Positions 24,559 to 33,003 are shown, counted from the stretch's first letter. The stretch is 64,000 bases of DNA from an uncultured Acidimicrobiales bacterium (GCA_937922785.1 CALAJQ010000004.1:124001-188000), one strand, 5' to 3'. Notes: generated by a model from the letters alone, not told the origin. Program-made: numbers and translations.

Positions 24559-26335
24559 ACCTTCCGCCGACAAGACCGATGATTGTCTCGCCCTCGTCGA
24601 GGTGTTCATCTTGGGCAGCAACTCTGGCGAAGCCCTTTCCTTCGACGACCATCAGCGGCATCCAGCGACGGTACGCACGTGGTTCATAGGTAAACGATCG
24701 GACGCGTGATCCGGCAGCAAGCTCTGCCTCGATGGTGCTGTAGGTGGTTTCCTGACCGAATGGACGGCGGCCTTCGGCGTGGGAGTGTGCGGCCGAATGG
24801 GACGATCCTTCTTCATTGGCCGGCAGCACAAACACATTCGCCCGACCCACCAGTTCTACAAACCGCAACTTAGCAAGGTCGTTGCGGTCGGGTCTTTCCG
24901 AAAGGGCCAGCGCTGTGCCGACACCCACACCTTCGGCCGCTATTACCAGATCTTCACTTTCTAGCCTGCCGGTGTAGACAAGAAGTCCTCGCATGATTGC
25001 GGCTTCAATCTCGTCGTCTTCAGAAGTGATCACCAGTACCGGCACATCAAGTTCGGTCAACGACTCTGCTAGATCGAGCACCCATGGGGCTCCCCCGACC
25101 ATGGCCACCCCAGTCGCCTCGGCCCTTGCCACCTTCGACAGGCGAGCCATTGTTCCTGCGGTGACGCTGTAGATCACGACCGAACCAATGATGATTGTGA
25201 ATACAACCGGAACCAGCTCGGGGACCTCGAAACCTTCATGGTCAAGCTCAAGAGCAAATAGCGATGCCACCGCGGCCGCAACGATGCCACGTGGCGCCAT
25301 CGACGCAATAAACATCCGGTCCTGTCGCGGAACTGACGTGCCGATTGTCGATACCCAGACTGCCAACGGCCGAGCAACCAGAACTAACAGCGCCAGCAAC
25401 GCCAAGGACCTCGGCAGGTACTCAACCATTGCGTCCAGGTCGACCCTTGCGCCAAGCAAGATGAACAAAGCACCCAGGACCAAAACGCCGAGATCTTCCT
25501 GAAAGCTGACAATGTGACCGATCGGCGACCTCGACTGATTGGCCATCGCAACGCCCATCACAGTGGTGGCCATCAGGCCGCCTTCTGATTGCACGGTGTC
25601 GGCTAGGACGAATGCGGTGACTACAGCCATCAACACCACAGCGTTATGGAGACGGTCTGGGACCCAGTGACGCTTAAGCGCTTCAGTCAGAACAAGCTGG
25701 ACGCCGTAGCCGATGAGGCCGCCAACCCCCAAAGTCAGCACGATTCGGGTGAAGATAGATACTGGATCGTTTGAGCCCAGCACAGCTTCCAACACAATCA
25801 CTGCCAAAAGTGCGCCAACCGGGTCAATCAGAATGCCTTCCCACTTGAGCATTGCTGCCGAAGTTGGGCGGACGTTCACAAGACGAAGCAAAGGCAACAC
25901 CACTGTCGGACCAGAAACTACAAGAATCGATGCGATCAAGAAGGCGTGGCTCGTCTCGATGTCAAAAAGCAGAGAGATGGCAACCGAGCCGAAGAGCCAC
26001 GTAAATAGGGCTCCAATTAGAACCAACCGGGCCAAAGCCGGACCGACTTCAGCGATTTCATTGCGACGTAGGGCCAGCCCACCTTCAAAAAGCAAGATCC
26101 CAACGCCCAGTGAAACCGCAGGAAAAAGCAGATCCCCAAGCAGTAGGTCCGGTTCGACCCAGCCGGTAACTGGTCCGGCAACCATGCCTGCCAGAAGCAG
26201 CAGGAGGATCGAAGGGATCTTTACTTTTGCACCCAACCACTGGCTGCCAATGCCCAAAAACGACACGAGCGCCAGGGCCACTAAGGGATCTGCCAAGGTA
26301 ATTGGACCTCCAGAGCCCTGTTGTTGAAAGCTCAC
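24551..26335 (-). CDS. CPA1-type cation/proton antiporter with C-terminal regulatory domain
   Basis: A 594-aa sodium/proton antiporter-like protein. Residues 1-390 contain about 12 membrane segments, including IPSILLLLLAGMVAGP and the core GPTVVLPLL. Residues about 400-590 form a soluble part with a TrkA-N-like stretch (VAMVGGAPWVLDLAESLTELDVPVLVIT), suggesting nucleotide-regulated transport. I use the GTG at 26335; the frame continues 72 codons upstream, but those codons overlap the divergent oxygenase gene and look non-coding. Only 35 bp separate the two start codons. Confidence 0.88.
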   Translation of the reverse strand: MSFQQQGSGGPITLADPLVALALVSFLGIGSQWLGAKVKIPSILLLLLAGMVAGPVTGWVEPDLLLGDLLFPAVSLGVGILLFEGGLALRRNEIAEVGPALARLVLIGALFTWLFGSVAISLLFDIETSHAFLIASILVVSGPTVVLPLLRLVNVRPTSAAMLKWEGILIDPVGALLAVIVLEAVLGSNDPVSIFTRIVLTLGVGGLIGYGVQLVLTEALKRHWVPDRLHNAVVLMAVVTAFVLADTVQSEGGLMATTVMGVAMANQSRSPIGHIVSFQEDLGVLVLGALFILLGARVDLDAMVEYLPRSLALLALLVLVARPLAVWVSTIGTSVPRQDRMFIASMAPRGIVAAAVASLFALELDHEGFEVPELVPVVFTIIIGSVVIYSVTAGTMARLSKVARAEATGVAMVGGAPWVLDLAESLTELDVPVLVITSEDDEIEAAIMRGLLVYTGRLESEDLVIAAEGVGVGTALALSERPDRNDLAKLRFVELVGRANVFVLPANEEGSSHSAAHSHAEGRRPFGQETTYSTIEAELAAGSRVRSFTYEPRAYRRWMPLMVVEGKGFARVAAQDEHLDEGETIIGLVGGRFM

Positions 26336-26370
26336 AATAACGGTGGGGCAACACCATGTAGCGTCAAAGA

Positions 26371-27405
26371 GTGACCAAATTTGACGCAGAAGCAAAAGAA
26401 CGTGAATTGGTGGCGCAAGCGACGTCTTGGGATACCTCAGCCCCCGTAGATGCTGAGGCGGGCGATATTCCAATTGTTGACGTGTCTGACTACTTCCAAT
26501 CGGGATCGCCTGAGGCCTTGACTGCCGCAGCTGACTTGCTCCGTTTTGCATCAGAAAACGTTGGGTTCTACTACCTGACGGGCCACCAGATCCCAGAAGA
26601 GCTTGTTGCCCGAACCTACGCCGAAACGATGCGGTTCCATCAACACGACGAAGGTGAAAAGCGGTCGATCTTACTGAACGGCCCCCAAGGCGGTTTGGCC
26701 GGATCTGGTTATCTTCCGTTTGGAAACCGCATGTTGCCTCGACGCGAGACCGGTAACGCGAACGAGGCGTTCATCATCAAGGGGGACGAATCGATCTCAC
26801 TTGATGACAATCAATGGCTTTCTGAGACTCAGCTTCCAGGTTTCCGCTCATCAGTTGAGGCCTACCTAAACGCGGTCCACGAACTGGCATTGCGCCTACT
26901 GCCGATATACGCAGTTGCGTTGGAGCTAAGGCCCGACTTCTTTGCCGAGGCCTTTACTCACCCGTTCTGGCGCCTACGTCTAACTCACTACCCGCCAGCT
27001 CAGTACCAAACAGCTCAGCAACGATCTGGGGGAAGTGAGCAGTCGTTCGGAATTGCCCCTCACGTAGACACCACATTTTTCACTCTGCTTAGCCAGAACG
27101 CTCCGGGCCTCAGCATTTACAGCACAGCAAAAGATGCTTGGATCAATGCGCCCGTGGTTCCAAACTCGTTTGTGGTCAATTCGGGCGAGCTGCTTAAGCA
27201 ATGGTCAAACGATAGGTTCTTAAGCACAAGACACTTCGCCAACAATCGCAGCTCGACCCAGTCGCGTTGTTCGATTCCTTTGTTCTTTAACGCCAACGCC
27301 GACTACCCAATGGAATGTCTTCCGAGTTGTACAGACATCACCAACCCACCCAAATACCCGACAATCTCTTACCTAGAGAGTCAGGCCGGAGTCCAGGGTG
27401 AGTAA
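26371..27405 (+). CDS. 2-oxoglutarate/Fe(II)-dependent oxygenase, isopenicillin N synthase-like
   Basis: A 344-aa non-heme iron oxygenase. The N-terminal DIOX_N domain (IPIVDVSDYF near residue 33, ENVGFYYLTGHQIP near 62) is followed by the jelly-roll core. The iron facial triad is H231, D233 (APHVDTT) and H288 (STRHFANNR), and R299 in SRCSIPLFF is the 2OG-binding arginine. It starts at GTG, 6 nt after TAGCGT, so the transcript may be leaderless. It overlaps the following flavin oxidase gene by 8 bp. The substrate may be an N-methylated or alkylated amine, judged only from that partner. Confidence 0.9.
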   Translation: MTKFDAEAKERELVAQATSWDTSAPVDAEAGDIPIVDVSDYFQSGSPEALTAAADLLRFASENVGFYYLTGHQIPEELVARTYAETMRFHQHDEGEKRSILLNGPQGGLAGSGYLPFGNRMLPRRETGNANEAFIIKGDESISLDDNQWLSETQLPGFRSSVEAYLNAVHELALRLLPIYAVALELRPDFFAEAFTHPFWRLRLTHYPPAQYQTAQQRSGGSEQSFGIAPHVDTTFFTLLSQNAPGLSIYSTAKDAWINAPVVPNSFVVNSGELLKQWSNDRFLSTRHFANNRSSTQSRCSIPLFFNANADYPMECLPSCTDITNPPKYPTISYLESQAGVQGE

Positions 27406-28648
27406 TTCCAGGGCGAACAATTCACGAGCGGACGAGTTTGACCTAGTTGTTGTTGGACTCGGAGCCATGGGAAGCGCTGCGCTATACCACGCAGCCGCCC
27501 GCGGCTTAAGGGTGCTTGGCATCGACAAGTTCAACCCTCCCCACCAAATGGGATCGAGTCATGCCGAGACTCGGATTACCCGTCTGGCCATTGGCGAAGG
27601 GCCGCAATACCTCCCGTTTGTTGCGCGCTCACATGAGATCTGGCGCAAGCTTGAGGCACAAAGCGGACGTGACCTTTTCTACCAAACCGGTGGCTACACA
27701 ATTGCGCCCCAAGGGGCCAAGACCAGCGAACGTTGGGGCGACTTCGTGAACGTCACAGCCCAAATTGCTGCCGAAAACGACATTGCATACGAGGTGCTAA
27801 CACCGACCGAGTTTGCCCAGCGTCAGCCCAGCTTCGTTGTAGGACCCGAGTTTCGGGTTGGCTTCGAACCAAGCGCTGGCGTGGTTCTAATCGAACAAGC
27901 GATCGCAGTTCAGCTAGATCTGGCACGAGCCAACGGCGCAGTCACCAACACAAATCAACCAGTCAGCGCTATCGAGCCGGACGCATCGGGCGTGACGATC
28001 AAGACAGACTCCGGCTCATTCCGTTCGGCCAAGGCAATTATTACGACGGGGCCATGGCTGGGCGACCTGGTACCGGCGGCAAAACGACATGTCGAGGTTT
28101 ATCGCCAAACAGTCGTTTGGTTTGATGTTGATGACCCCGAACCGTTCAGTACCGACAACTTCTCCTATGTGATGTGGCCTGGCCACACGATCGAGGACTA
28201 CCTAGCCGTTTGGCCCACGCCCCCAGGGAGCGTTGGGCTGAAAGCAATGCGGGAAAGGTTCGACCAGCCCTGCCATCCAGACACGGTTGACCGCACCGTC
28301 AGCGATGCCGAAATCGCACAGTTGTACGAGAACTACATCGAAGGCCGAGTTCTAGGCGTCAACCCAAAGGCGTTGCGATCGGCTGTGTGCTTGTACTCAG
28401 AAACTAAAGACGAACATTTCCTTATCGACTATCACCCAGACAGTTCGAACGTGATGTTTGCCTCTGCTTGCAGCGGTCATGGATTCAAGCACTCGACCGC
28501 ACTAAGCGAAGCGATGGTCGCCCAGCTCATGAGCGGCCAAGTTGAACCGTCTTTAGCCACTAGTTCTGGCGCCACCGCACTAAGTCTTGAACCGTTTTCG
28601 CTTCAGAGAGTTAGCGAAGACAACCCACCTGGAGACGTTCAGAAGTGA
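27398..28648 (+). CDS. Monomeric sarcosine oxidase/N-methyltryptophan oxidase-like flavoenzyme
   Basis: A 416-aa FAD-dependent amine oxidase of the MSOX/SolA family, which oxidises N-methyl amino acids to the free amine plus formaldehyde and H2O2. The Rossmann motif is VVVGLGAMGSAALYH (residues 14-28), followed by GSSHAETRITRLA. The cysteine of VCLYSETKDEHF (C331) corresponds to the covalent FAD attachment site, and SGHGFKHS closes the flavin pocket. It starts at GTG within the end of the oxygenase gene and ends overlapping the next gene by 4 bp (GTGA), so the three form one translationally linked unit. Confidence 0.92.
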   Translation: MSNSRANNSRADEFDLVVVGLGAMGSAALYHAAARGLRVLGIDKFNPPHQMGSSHAETRITRLAIGEGPQYLPFVARSHEIWRKLEAQSGRDLFYQTGGYTIAPQGAKTSERWGDFVNVTAQIAAENDIAYEVLTPTEFAQRQPSFVVGPEFRVGFEPSAGVVLIEQAIAVQLDLARANGAVTNTNQPVSAIEPDASGVTIKTDSGSFRSAKAIITTGPWLGDLVPAAKRHVEVYRQTVVWFDVDDPEPFSTDNFSYVMWPGHTIEDYLAVWPTPPGSVGLKAMRERFDQPCHPDTVDRTVSDAEIAQLYENYIEGRVLGVNPKALRSAVCLYSETKDEHFLIDYHPDSSNVMFASACSGHGFKHSTALSEAMVAQLMSGQVEPSLATSSGATALSLEPFSLQRVSEDNPPGDVQK

Positions 28649-29988
28649 TTCCGGTGCTCCGACCGGCCGATGTGAGGGCCATTGATGAACGTGCACTGGC
28701 AAACGAAACGCTGGCGGAAATTCTTGCTCGAGTCGGACAAGTTGTAGCCGATGTGGCGTTGGCGATGTTGGCAGATCCGGCGCAAGCAAGGGTCCTAGCG
28801 ATTGTTGGACCAGGCCTGAACGGGGCCGACGCGACTGCGGCATGTCAGGTTCTGTTACCACTAGTTGCCCAAGTAACGACTGTAGATGCCCTCGCACTTC
28901 CACCTGTGTTACCCGAGGCCGACCTAGTCATCGATGGGGCCTTTGGAATTGGCCTAAGCAGACAATGGCACGCGCCTGCCATAGCCAACACGCCCGTGCT
29001 TGCCATCGACGTTCCGTCTGGCATCGATGGCCTGAGCGGGCAAGCCTTGGGAGCACCAATGCTCGCAACACAAACTGTGACGCTGGGCGGATACAAGGCC
29101 GGTCTACTTTTTGGAGACGGGCCCGACTACTGCGGCGAAGTCCTAGTTGGCGACATAGGGCTAGGCGGCAACGACGTACGTTCACGCCTCGTCGAGGCAT
29201 CCGACGTGACTAGCTGGTTACCCCGACGCCCACGTACTGCTCACAAATGGAATCATTCGACGCTGGTCGTTGCTGGCTCTCCCGATATGGTCGGCGCCGC
29301 TCGACTCTGCTCGGGTGCAGCGTTGCGGGCCGGCTCGGGTTACGTTCATCTGCTCACGCTTGCCCCTTTCGACCCTGGGGTAGCCAGTGAAGTCGTGCGA
29401 TCAGCTGCCGCCGACGCCGGCCCGGACCTGTCGCGATTTGCCGCCGCAGTCGTCGGGCCAGGACTAGGCCGCTCGCCTACAGCTGCGGACCTTGCGAGCT
29501 CGACTCTTAACGATTTTGATGGCCCTGTTGTGGTTGACGGCGATGCACTCAACGTACTGGCGACGACCCCAGGGCTGGCAACCAATCGAGAGGCGGCAAC
29601 CGTCTTGACCCCTCACGATGGCGAGTTCGAACGATTGACAGGCAGGCCGCCTGGCCCAGATCGTATCGAGGCAGCCAAGTCGCTTGCAGTACTGATGAAC
29701 TCGACCGTCCTCCTAAAGGGCCCTTCAACGGTGATTGCCATACCCGAAGGTGACGTCCGAATAGTCAACAACGGTGATCAACGGCTTGGGACTGCAGGCA
29801 CCGGCGACGTCCTCGCCGGAATCATTGGCGCGTTCCTGGCCCAAGGCGCTTCACATTTCGATGCAGCAAGCGCTGGCGCATACCTTCACGCCGCAGCCGG
29901 GAATCGGGGGCCACGATTCGGGCTGATCGCTTCGGACTTGATTCCGCAGATTCCCCTGGCTTATCAGGAGTTGCTGTCCGTCTCCTGA
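28645..29988 (+). CDS. nnrD: Bifunctional NAD(P)HX epimerase/ADP-dependent dehydratase
   Basis: A 447-aa fusion that repairs hydrated NADH and NADPH. Residues 1-190 are the YjeF_N epimerase domain (IVGPGLNGADATAA, then VIDGAFGIGL and DVPSGIDG). Residues about 200-445 are the ribokinase-like dehydratase domain (AAVVGPGLG, VVVDGDALN, LTPHDGEFERL, and GTGDVLAGIIGAFLAQG with the catalytic Asp). The epimerase domain is somewhat short in its first half, where LADPAQARVLAIVG follows quickly on the N-terminal helix. Its place in an operon with flavin and iron oxygenases is not the usual context and may be incidental. Confidence 0.94.
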   Translation: MIPVLRPADVRAIDERALANETLAEILARVGQVVADVALAMLADPAQARVLAIVGPGLNGADATAACQVLLPLVAQVTTVDALALPPVLPEADLVIDGAFGIGLSRQWHAPAIANTPVLAIDVPSGIDGLSGQALGAPMLATQTVTLGGYKAGLLFGDGPDYCGEVLVGDIGLGGNDVRSRLVEASDVTSWLPRRPRTAHKWNHSTLVVAGSPDMVGAARLCSGAALRAGSGYVHLLTLAPFDPGVASEVVRSAAADAGPDLSRFAAAVVGPGLGRSPTAADLASSTLNDFDGPVVVDGDALNVLATTPGLATNREAATVLTPHDGEFERLTGRPPGPDRIEAAKSLAVLMNSTVLLKGPSTVIAIPEGDVRIVNNGDQRLGTAGTGDVLAGIIGAFLAQGASHFDAASAGAYLHAAAGNRGPRFGLIASDLIPQIPLAYQELLSVS

Positions 29989-30008
29989 AATCAATCGGCG
30001 CTTTCCAA

Positions 30009-30485
30009 TCAGTCGAACGCCGAGTAGGCAGTTCCAAGATCTGCGATCGTCTTGGCCACGGGCGAACTCAGAGCTAGTTGGCTGTCTGCCCTTCCAACTT
30101 CGGGCATGGCCACAATGAGCTGCAATAGCTCGTGCAGGTGATCATTCGATCTTGCGGCAATTCTGCACAGCAAGTCTCCCTCTCCGGTAACGACGTGAAC
30201 CTCGAGGATTTCTGCGATTGCTCGCAGGTTTGACACCACACGGTCATGGGAACCCTGAACGATAGACAGCGTGGTGAAGGCTGTTACACCAAAGCCTGCC
30301 CGCGCTGGAGCGAGGTCGGGCCCGTAGCCAGTGATCACACCTTCGGATTCGAGACGACTTAAGCGAAGCTGCACTGTGGAGCGGGCCATCGAGGTTTGTT
30401 TCGCCAGCTCAGTGACGCTTGAGCGCCCATTCGAACGGAGAGCCGAAATGAGCCTCCAGTCACTTTGATCGGGCTGATACTTCAC
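30009..30485 (-). CDS. Lrp/AsnC family regulator
   Basis: A 158-aa feast/famine regulator. The HTH is SVTELAKQTSMARSTVQLRLSRLESEGVI (residues about 18-46), and the C-terminal RAM domain contains VHVVTGEGDLLCRIAARS. The GTG start at 30485 faces the HPPD-like VOC gene, 101 bp away. In many bacteria an Lrp-type regulator is divergent from hppD and responds to an aromatic amino acid, so this pair is probably regulator and target. Confidence 0.93.
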   Translation of the reverse strand: MKYQPDQSDWRLISALRSNGRSSVTELAKQTSMARSTVQLRLSRLESEGVITGYGPDLAPARAGFGVTAFTTLSIVQGSHDRVVSNLRAIAEILEVHVVTGEGDLLCRIAARSNDHLHELLQLIVAMPEVGRADSQLALSSPVAKTIADLGTAYSAFD

Positions 30486-30586
30486 GTCTGACCTCGAATC
30501 ATTCAGTTTGGCAATACATTTGCGCCATTGGGATCATATTGGCATGCTCTATTGAATATTTGTCACAAACTGGACAGCCTTTAGAC

Positions 30587-31216
30587 ATGAGCCATCTAAA
30601 ACGCGTTGATCACATTACCTACGCCTGCAAGCAGGGTTCCATCGAGCAATGGGCTTGGTTTCATATTGAGGTCGAAGGCGGGACGCTGATCAACCGGATT
30701 GATGACGTTCGCCCCAATGACCCCGATGACTCCATGAAGATCTGGTGCATCGACTACGGCGAGTTCGGGGTTGCGTTGATCGAAGGAATCGACCGAGCCA
30801 AGCAGTCACAGGTCTCAGCTTTTGTAAATCGTCATGGCGATCATGCAGTTCAGCATGTTGCCTATGACACCTATGACCTCGAGGCGTTTCAGAAGCGCAT
30901 GAAAGAGATGGGTGGCACGCCGCGCGGCGAGACACTCGTGCGCAATGACGGTTTTGGCATTCTAAAGCAGATGTTTGCTCGGGGTTATGAGGAGGGCTCG
31001 GCCGCTGAAACCAGCTTTCCCGAATACGTACAGCGACCGAACGCGGAAAAAGGCGAAGACGTAAGCATCACGTTTGCCGAAGAAACCGGGGTTGGCTTCT
31101 ACGATCAGGTCGCTGACGCAGTGGAAGACGGAGACACTGCCCCATTTTTTGATTTCTCTAAGATGCCCGCCGACTGGACAGTTCCTGAAGCGACACCAAT
31201 TTCTGGCACTCGTTAG
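30587..31216 (+). CDS. Single-domain HPPD-like VOC protein
   Basis: A 209-aa vicinal-oxygen-chelate protein related to one half of 4-hydroxyphenylpyruvate dioxygenase. Metal-ligand candidates are the His of VDHITYA (residue 9) and the His of VQHVAYDT. The segment GFGILKQMFARGYE resembles the C-terminal HPPD strand that carries the third ligand, but the expected glutamate is not clear. True HPPD has two VOC domains and about 350-380 residues, so this is either a dimeric single-domain relative or a different dioxygenase. The ATG at 30587 is preferred, since the family N-terminus follows it directly. Confidence 0.8.
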   Translation: MSHLKRVDHITYACKQGSIEQWAWFHIEVEGGTLINRIDDVRPNDPDDSMKIWCIDYGEFGVALIEGIDRAKQSQVSAFVNRHGDHAVQHVAYDTYDLEAFQKRMKEMGGTPRGETLVRNDGFGILKQMFARGYEEGSAAETSFPEYVQRPNAEKGEDVSITFAEETGVGFYDQVADAVEDGDTAPFFDFSKMPADWTVPEATPISGTR

Positions 31217-31250
31217 GGAACCAAACTGTTTCGGCGTTCGTACAAATCAC

Positions 31251-31742
31251 ATGTTGAAGAAATTCGCCGTCGCCGCCGCCTCACTACTGTTCCTCGCCGC
31301 CTGTGGTTCGGAGTCCGAGCCAATTGCGGCCGGCCAGGATCCTGAAGAAACTACAACCACTACTGAAGAGATCCTGGGCGCTGGGCCCTACCCAATCGCG
31401 ACCCTCGAATTCACCGTGACCCATCCAGATGCTGACACCGTGACTTACACGATCAGTTGTCTCGGTGACACAGCAACAGTTATTGGTATCGATTCGATCA
31501 ACGATCAAAACGCCTGCGCCCAGTTAGCAAAGCCCGAAGTCAAGCAACGAATCGTCGGAGGCGAGCCTGCTGACATGGTCTGCACAGAACAGTACGGCGG
31601 ACCCGACGAAGCCGTGATCACCGGCACCTTCGATGGCGAAGTGGTCAGCACCACAATCACCCGCAACAACGGCTGCGGAATCAATGACTGGGACAACCTA
31701 CTGAAGGGCGTTCTTCCCCAAGCCCTGGGCGTCACCGAATAG
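31251..31742 (+). CDS. Subtilisin-inhibitor (SSI)-like lipoprotein
   Basis: A 163-aa secreted lipoprotein. The signal peptide MLKKFAVAAASLLFLAAC ends in the lipobox LAAC (C18). A Thr-rich linker (ETTTTTEE) precedes the mature domain. The domain has the four-cysteine pattern of actinobacterial SSI-like proteins: TISC, NACAQL, MVCTEQYGGPDEAVITGTF and NNGCGINDWDNL. SSI proteins inhibit serine proteases, but in this lineage the reactive-site loop is poorly conserved, so inhibition is only a family-based suggestion. It follows the VOC gene after 34 bp and stands before a repeat cluster. Confidence 0.78.
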   Translation: MLKKFAVAAASLLFLAACGSESEPIAAGQDPEETTTTTEEILGAGPYPIATLEFTVTHPDADTVTYTISCLGDTATVIGIDSINDQNACAQLAKPEVKQRIVGGEPADMVCTEQYGGPDEAVITGTFDGEVVSTTITRNNGCGINDWDNLLKGVLPQALGVTE

Positions 31743-31775
31743 CTGTCATCCACTACCCGGGTTCAAATACCCCGG

Positions 31776-31821
31776 TTCTGTCGGCGTACCCAGCCCGTTC
31801 CGGCTCCTGACACCGACAGAA
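31776..31821. repeat. 46-bp hairpin element, copy 1
   Basis: The arms are TTCTGTCGGCG and CACCGACAGAA, which pair over 11 bp with one mismatch. An inner AGCC/GGCT stem flanks a short loop. It lies in the first 93-bp unit. Related copies are at 31869-31914 and 32892-32937, all in the same orientation. Confidence 0.85.
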
Positions 31822-31859
31822 TCGCCAATCGCCAGGGTTCGACGACCGAGCACCACCCA

Positions 31860-32846
31860 CTACCCCGGTTCTGTCGGCGTACCCAGCCTGTTCGGGCTCC
31901 TGACACCGACAGAATCGCCAAGCGCCAGGGTTCGACGACTGAGCACGACCTCCTTAATCTCGGCAAGTACGGTGTCTCGCCGACTTACGAACTCTTGGTA
32001 CCCAACCCGGAGCACGACGTAACCATGGGCGGCGGCAGTTCGGTCTCTCTGACGATCGTTGTCGTGCGCTTGGGTCACTTGTCGAAACCGGCGACCGTCA
32101 GCTTCGATAATGGTCCGACCGACGGGGTCAGCCATGTCGACGATTCCCCTGATTCCGTCGTACCAGGGCGGCCTAAACTGCCGCGTAATTCCGGTCAGTC
32201 CAACCGCAGCCAGACCGCGGGCGAGCTGCATCTCGAGGACTGATTGCCCGATCGGCTCGTCATCCAACATGAACGCAAGAATCTCGGCCATGCGGCCGAC
32301 GCCTGCCACGCCTCGCCGCCTTCGACTCCGTATGCACGCCACCAACTCGCCGGAATCGGGTGTCGCGCGAGTGAGCTGGGTCTCCAGAATGTGACGCAAA
32401 CGGGCGGGTTTAACCCGCCATGAGATATCGCACAGCGTTCGAGCAGGCGTTGTCGCCCTCATGCCTCTGACCAGCGAAACATCAACCGCCGGCAGGCTCC
32501 TCGTTTCCCGAAATTGGATGCCGGGCGCCTTTAGGCTCGAACCTTGACGAACCACTATCTCGGGTCGAGCCGGAGCGGTGACATCGAATCCCAGGCGTGA
32601 AGCAGCGGAGAAGCGACAGAGAGCACCCTCGGGATATGCCTGCAAGGCCGCAAACACGGCTGAGTCTGCGGTTTCCAAGGCAGACACGATGTAGATGCCT
32701 TTGAAAGGTGATACGAGATCACCTCGAGCTACTCGCCTCCTTATCGAAGTTCCAGAAACACCTGCCTGAGCGAGTGCTTGGGCCGTGACGGCCCCGCCAG
32801 TCGCCTTCGCAGCCTTGATCACTTTGTAGTCAATGTCCTTTGCCAT
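31860..32846 (-). CDS. AbiEi-type wHTH/DUF559 (Vsr-like) protein
   Basis: A 328-aa protein. Residues 1-60 resemble the AbiEi antitoxin-type winged helix (GAVTAQALAQAGVSGTSIRRRVARGDLV and GIYIV). The middle part is the common actinobacterial linker domain (ARPEIVVRQ, TTPARTLCDI). Residues about 235-305 are a DUF559/PD-(D/E)xK Vsr-like fold, with IIEADGRRFR and RDRTAAAHGYVVLRVGYQEF holding candidate metal ligands. Such proteins are widespread, mostly uncharacterised, and may be solitary restriction or toxin-antitoxin relics; no partner toxin lies beside it. Its ends are bracketed by the 46-bp hairpin element, and its last codons are repeat-derived. Confidence 0.82.
   Translation of the reverse strand: MAKDIDYKVIKAAKATGGAVTAQALAQAGVSGTSIRRRVARGDLVSPFKGIYIVSALETADSAVFAALQAYPEGALCRFSAASRLGFDVTAPARPEIVVRQGSSLKAPGIQFRETRSLPAVDVSLVRGMRATTPARTLCDISWRVKPARLRHILETQLTRATPDSGELVACIRSRRRRGVAGVGRMAEILAFMLDDEPIGQSVLEMQLARGLAAVGLTGITRQFRPPWYDGIRGIVDMADPVGRTIIEADGRRFRQVTQAHDNDRQRDRTAAAHGYVVLRVGYQEFVSRRDTVLAEIKEVVLSRRTLALGDSVGVRSPNRLGTPTEPG
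31869..31914. repeat. 46-bp hairpin element, copy 2
   Basis: The same arms as copy 1, with GCCTGTTCGGGC in the centre instead of GCCCGTTCCGGC. It lies inside the last codons of the AbiEi/DUF559 gene and is therefore translated on the minus strand. Confidence 0.85.
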
Positions 32847-32891
32847 CACTCAATCATGACCACGCCCTGTGACAGTCGACCACAATCCCGC

Positions 32892-32937
32892 TTTTGTCGG
32901 CGTACCCAGCCTGTTCCGGCTCCTGACACCGACAGAA
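32892..32937. repeat. 46-bp hairpin element, copy 3
   Basis: Begins TTTTGTCGGCG and ends CACCGACAGAA. It sits 46 bp upstream of the start codon of the minus-strand AbiEi/DUF559 gene and 70 bp upstream of the MarR gene. With copies 1 and 2 it brackets the nuclease-like gene. Confidence 0.85.
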
Positions 32938-32987
32938 TCGAAGAAGGGGCGAGACCAGGATCCGGGTGGCGCTGTAGCGTCACATAC

Positions 32988-33003
32988 TGTATGGTCGAAT
33001 ACA
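32988..33003. promoter_or_regulatory. TGTAT-N6-ATACA palindrome, probable MarR operator
   Basis: A 16-bp inverted repeat ending 3 nt before the MarR ATG. MarR proteins usually bind such palindromes and repress their own genes. A site here would block the promoter or the start region of the MarR-thiolase operon. Confidence 0.55.

Larger units (their letters stand above)
31768..31953. repeat. Adjacent 93-bp tandem duplication
   Basis: 31768-31860 and 31861-31953 are two adjacent copies of one 93-bp unit that differ at only a few positions. Each contains one copy of the 46-bp hairpin element. The second unit covers the last 31 codons of the minus-strand AbiEi/DUF559 gene (stop at 31860), so the first unit is an extra non-coding copy of that gene's 3' end. 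Confidence 0.9.

Noticed and set aside
31763-31966. 67-aa duplicate-containing frame as a separate gene
   Set aside because: It is the translated 93-bp tandem duplication read beyond the stop of the DUF559 gene, with no independent start signal.
31860-32846. Complete type IV toxin-antitoxin system
   Set aside because: The AbiEi-like N-terminus suggests it, but no AbiEii nucleotidyltransferase gene is adjacent; the neighbours are a lipoprotein and MarR.
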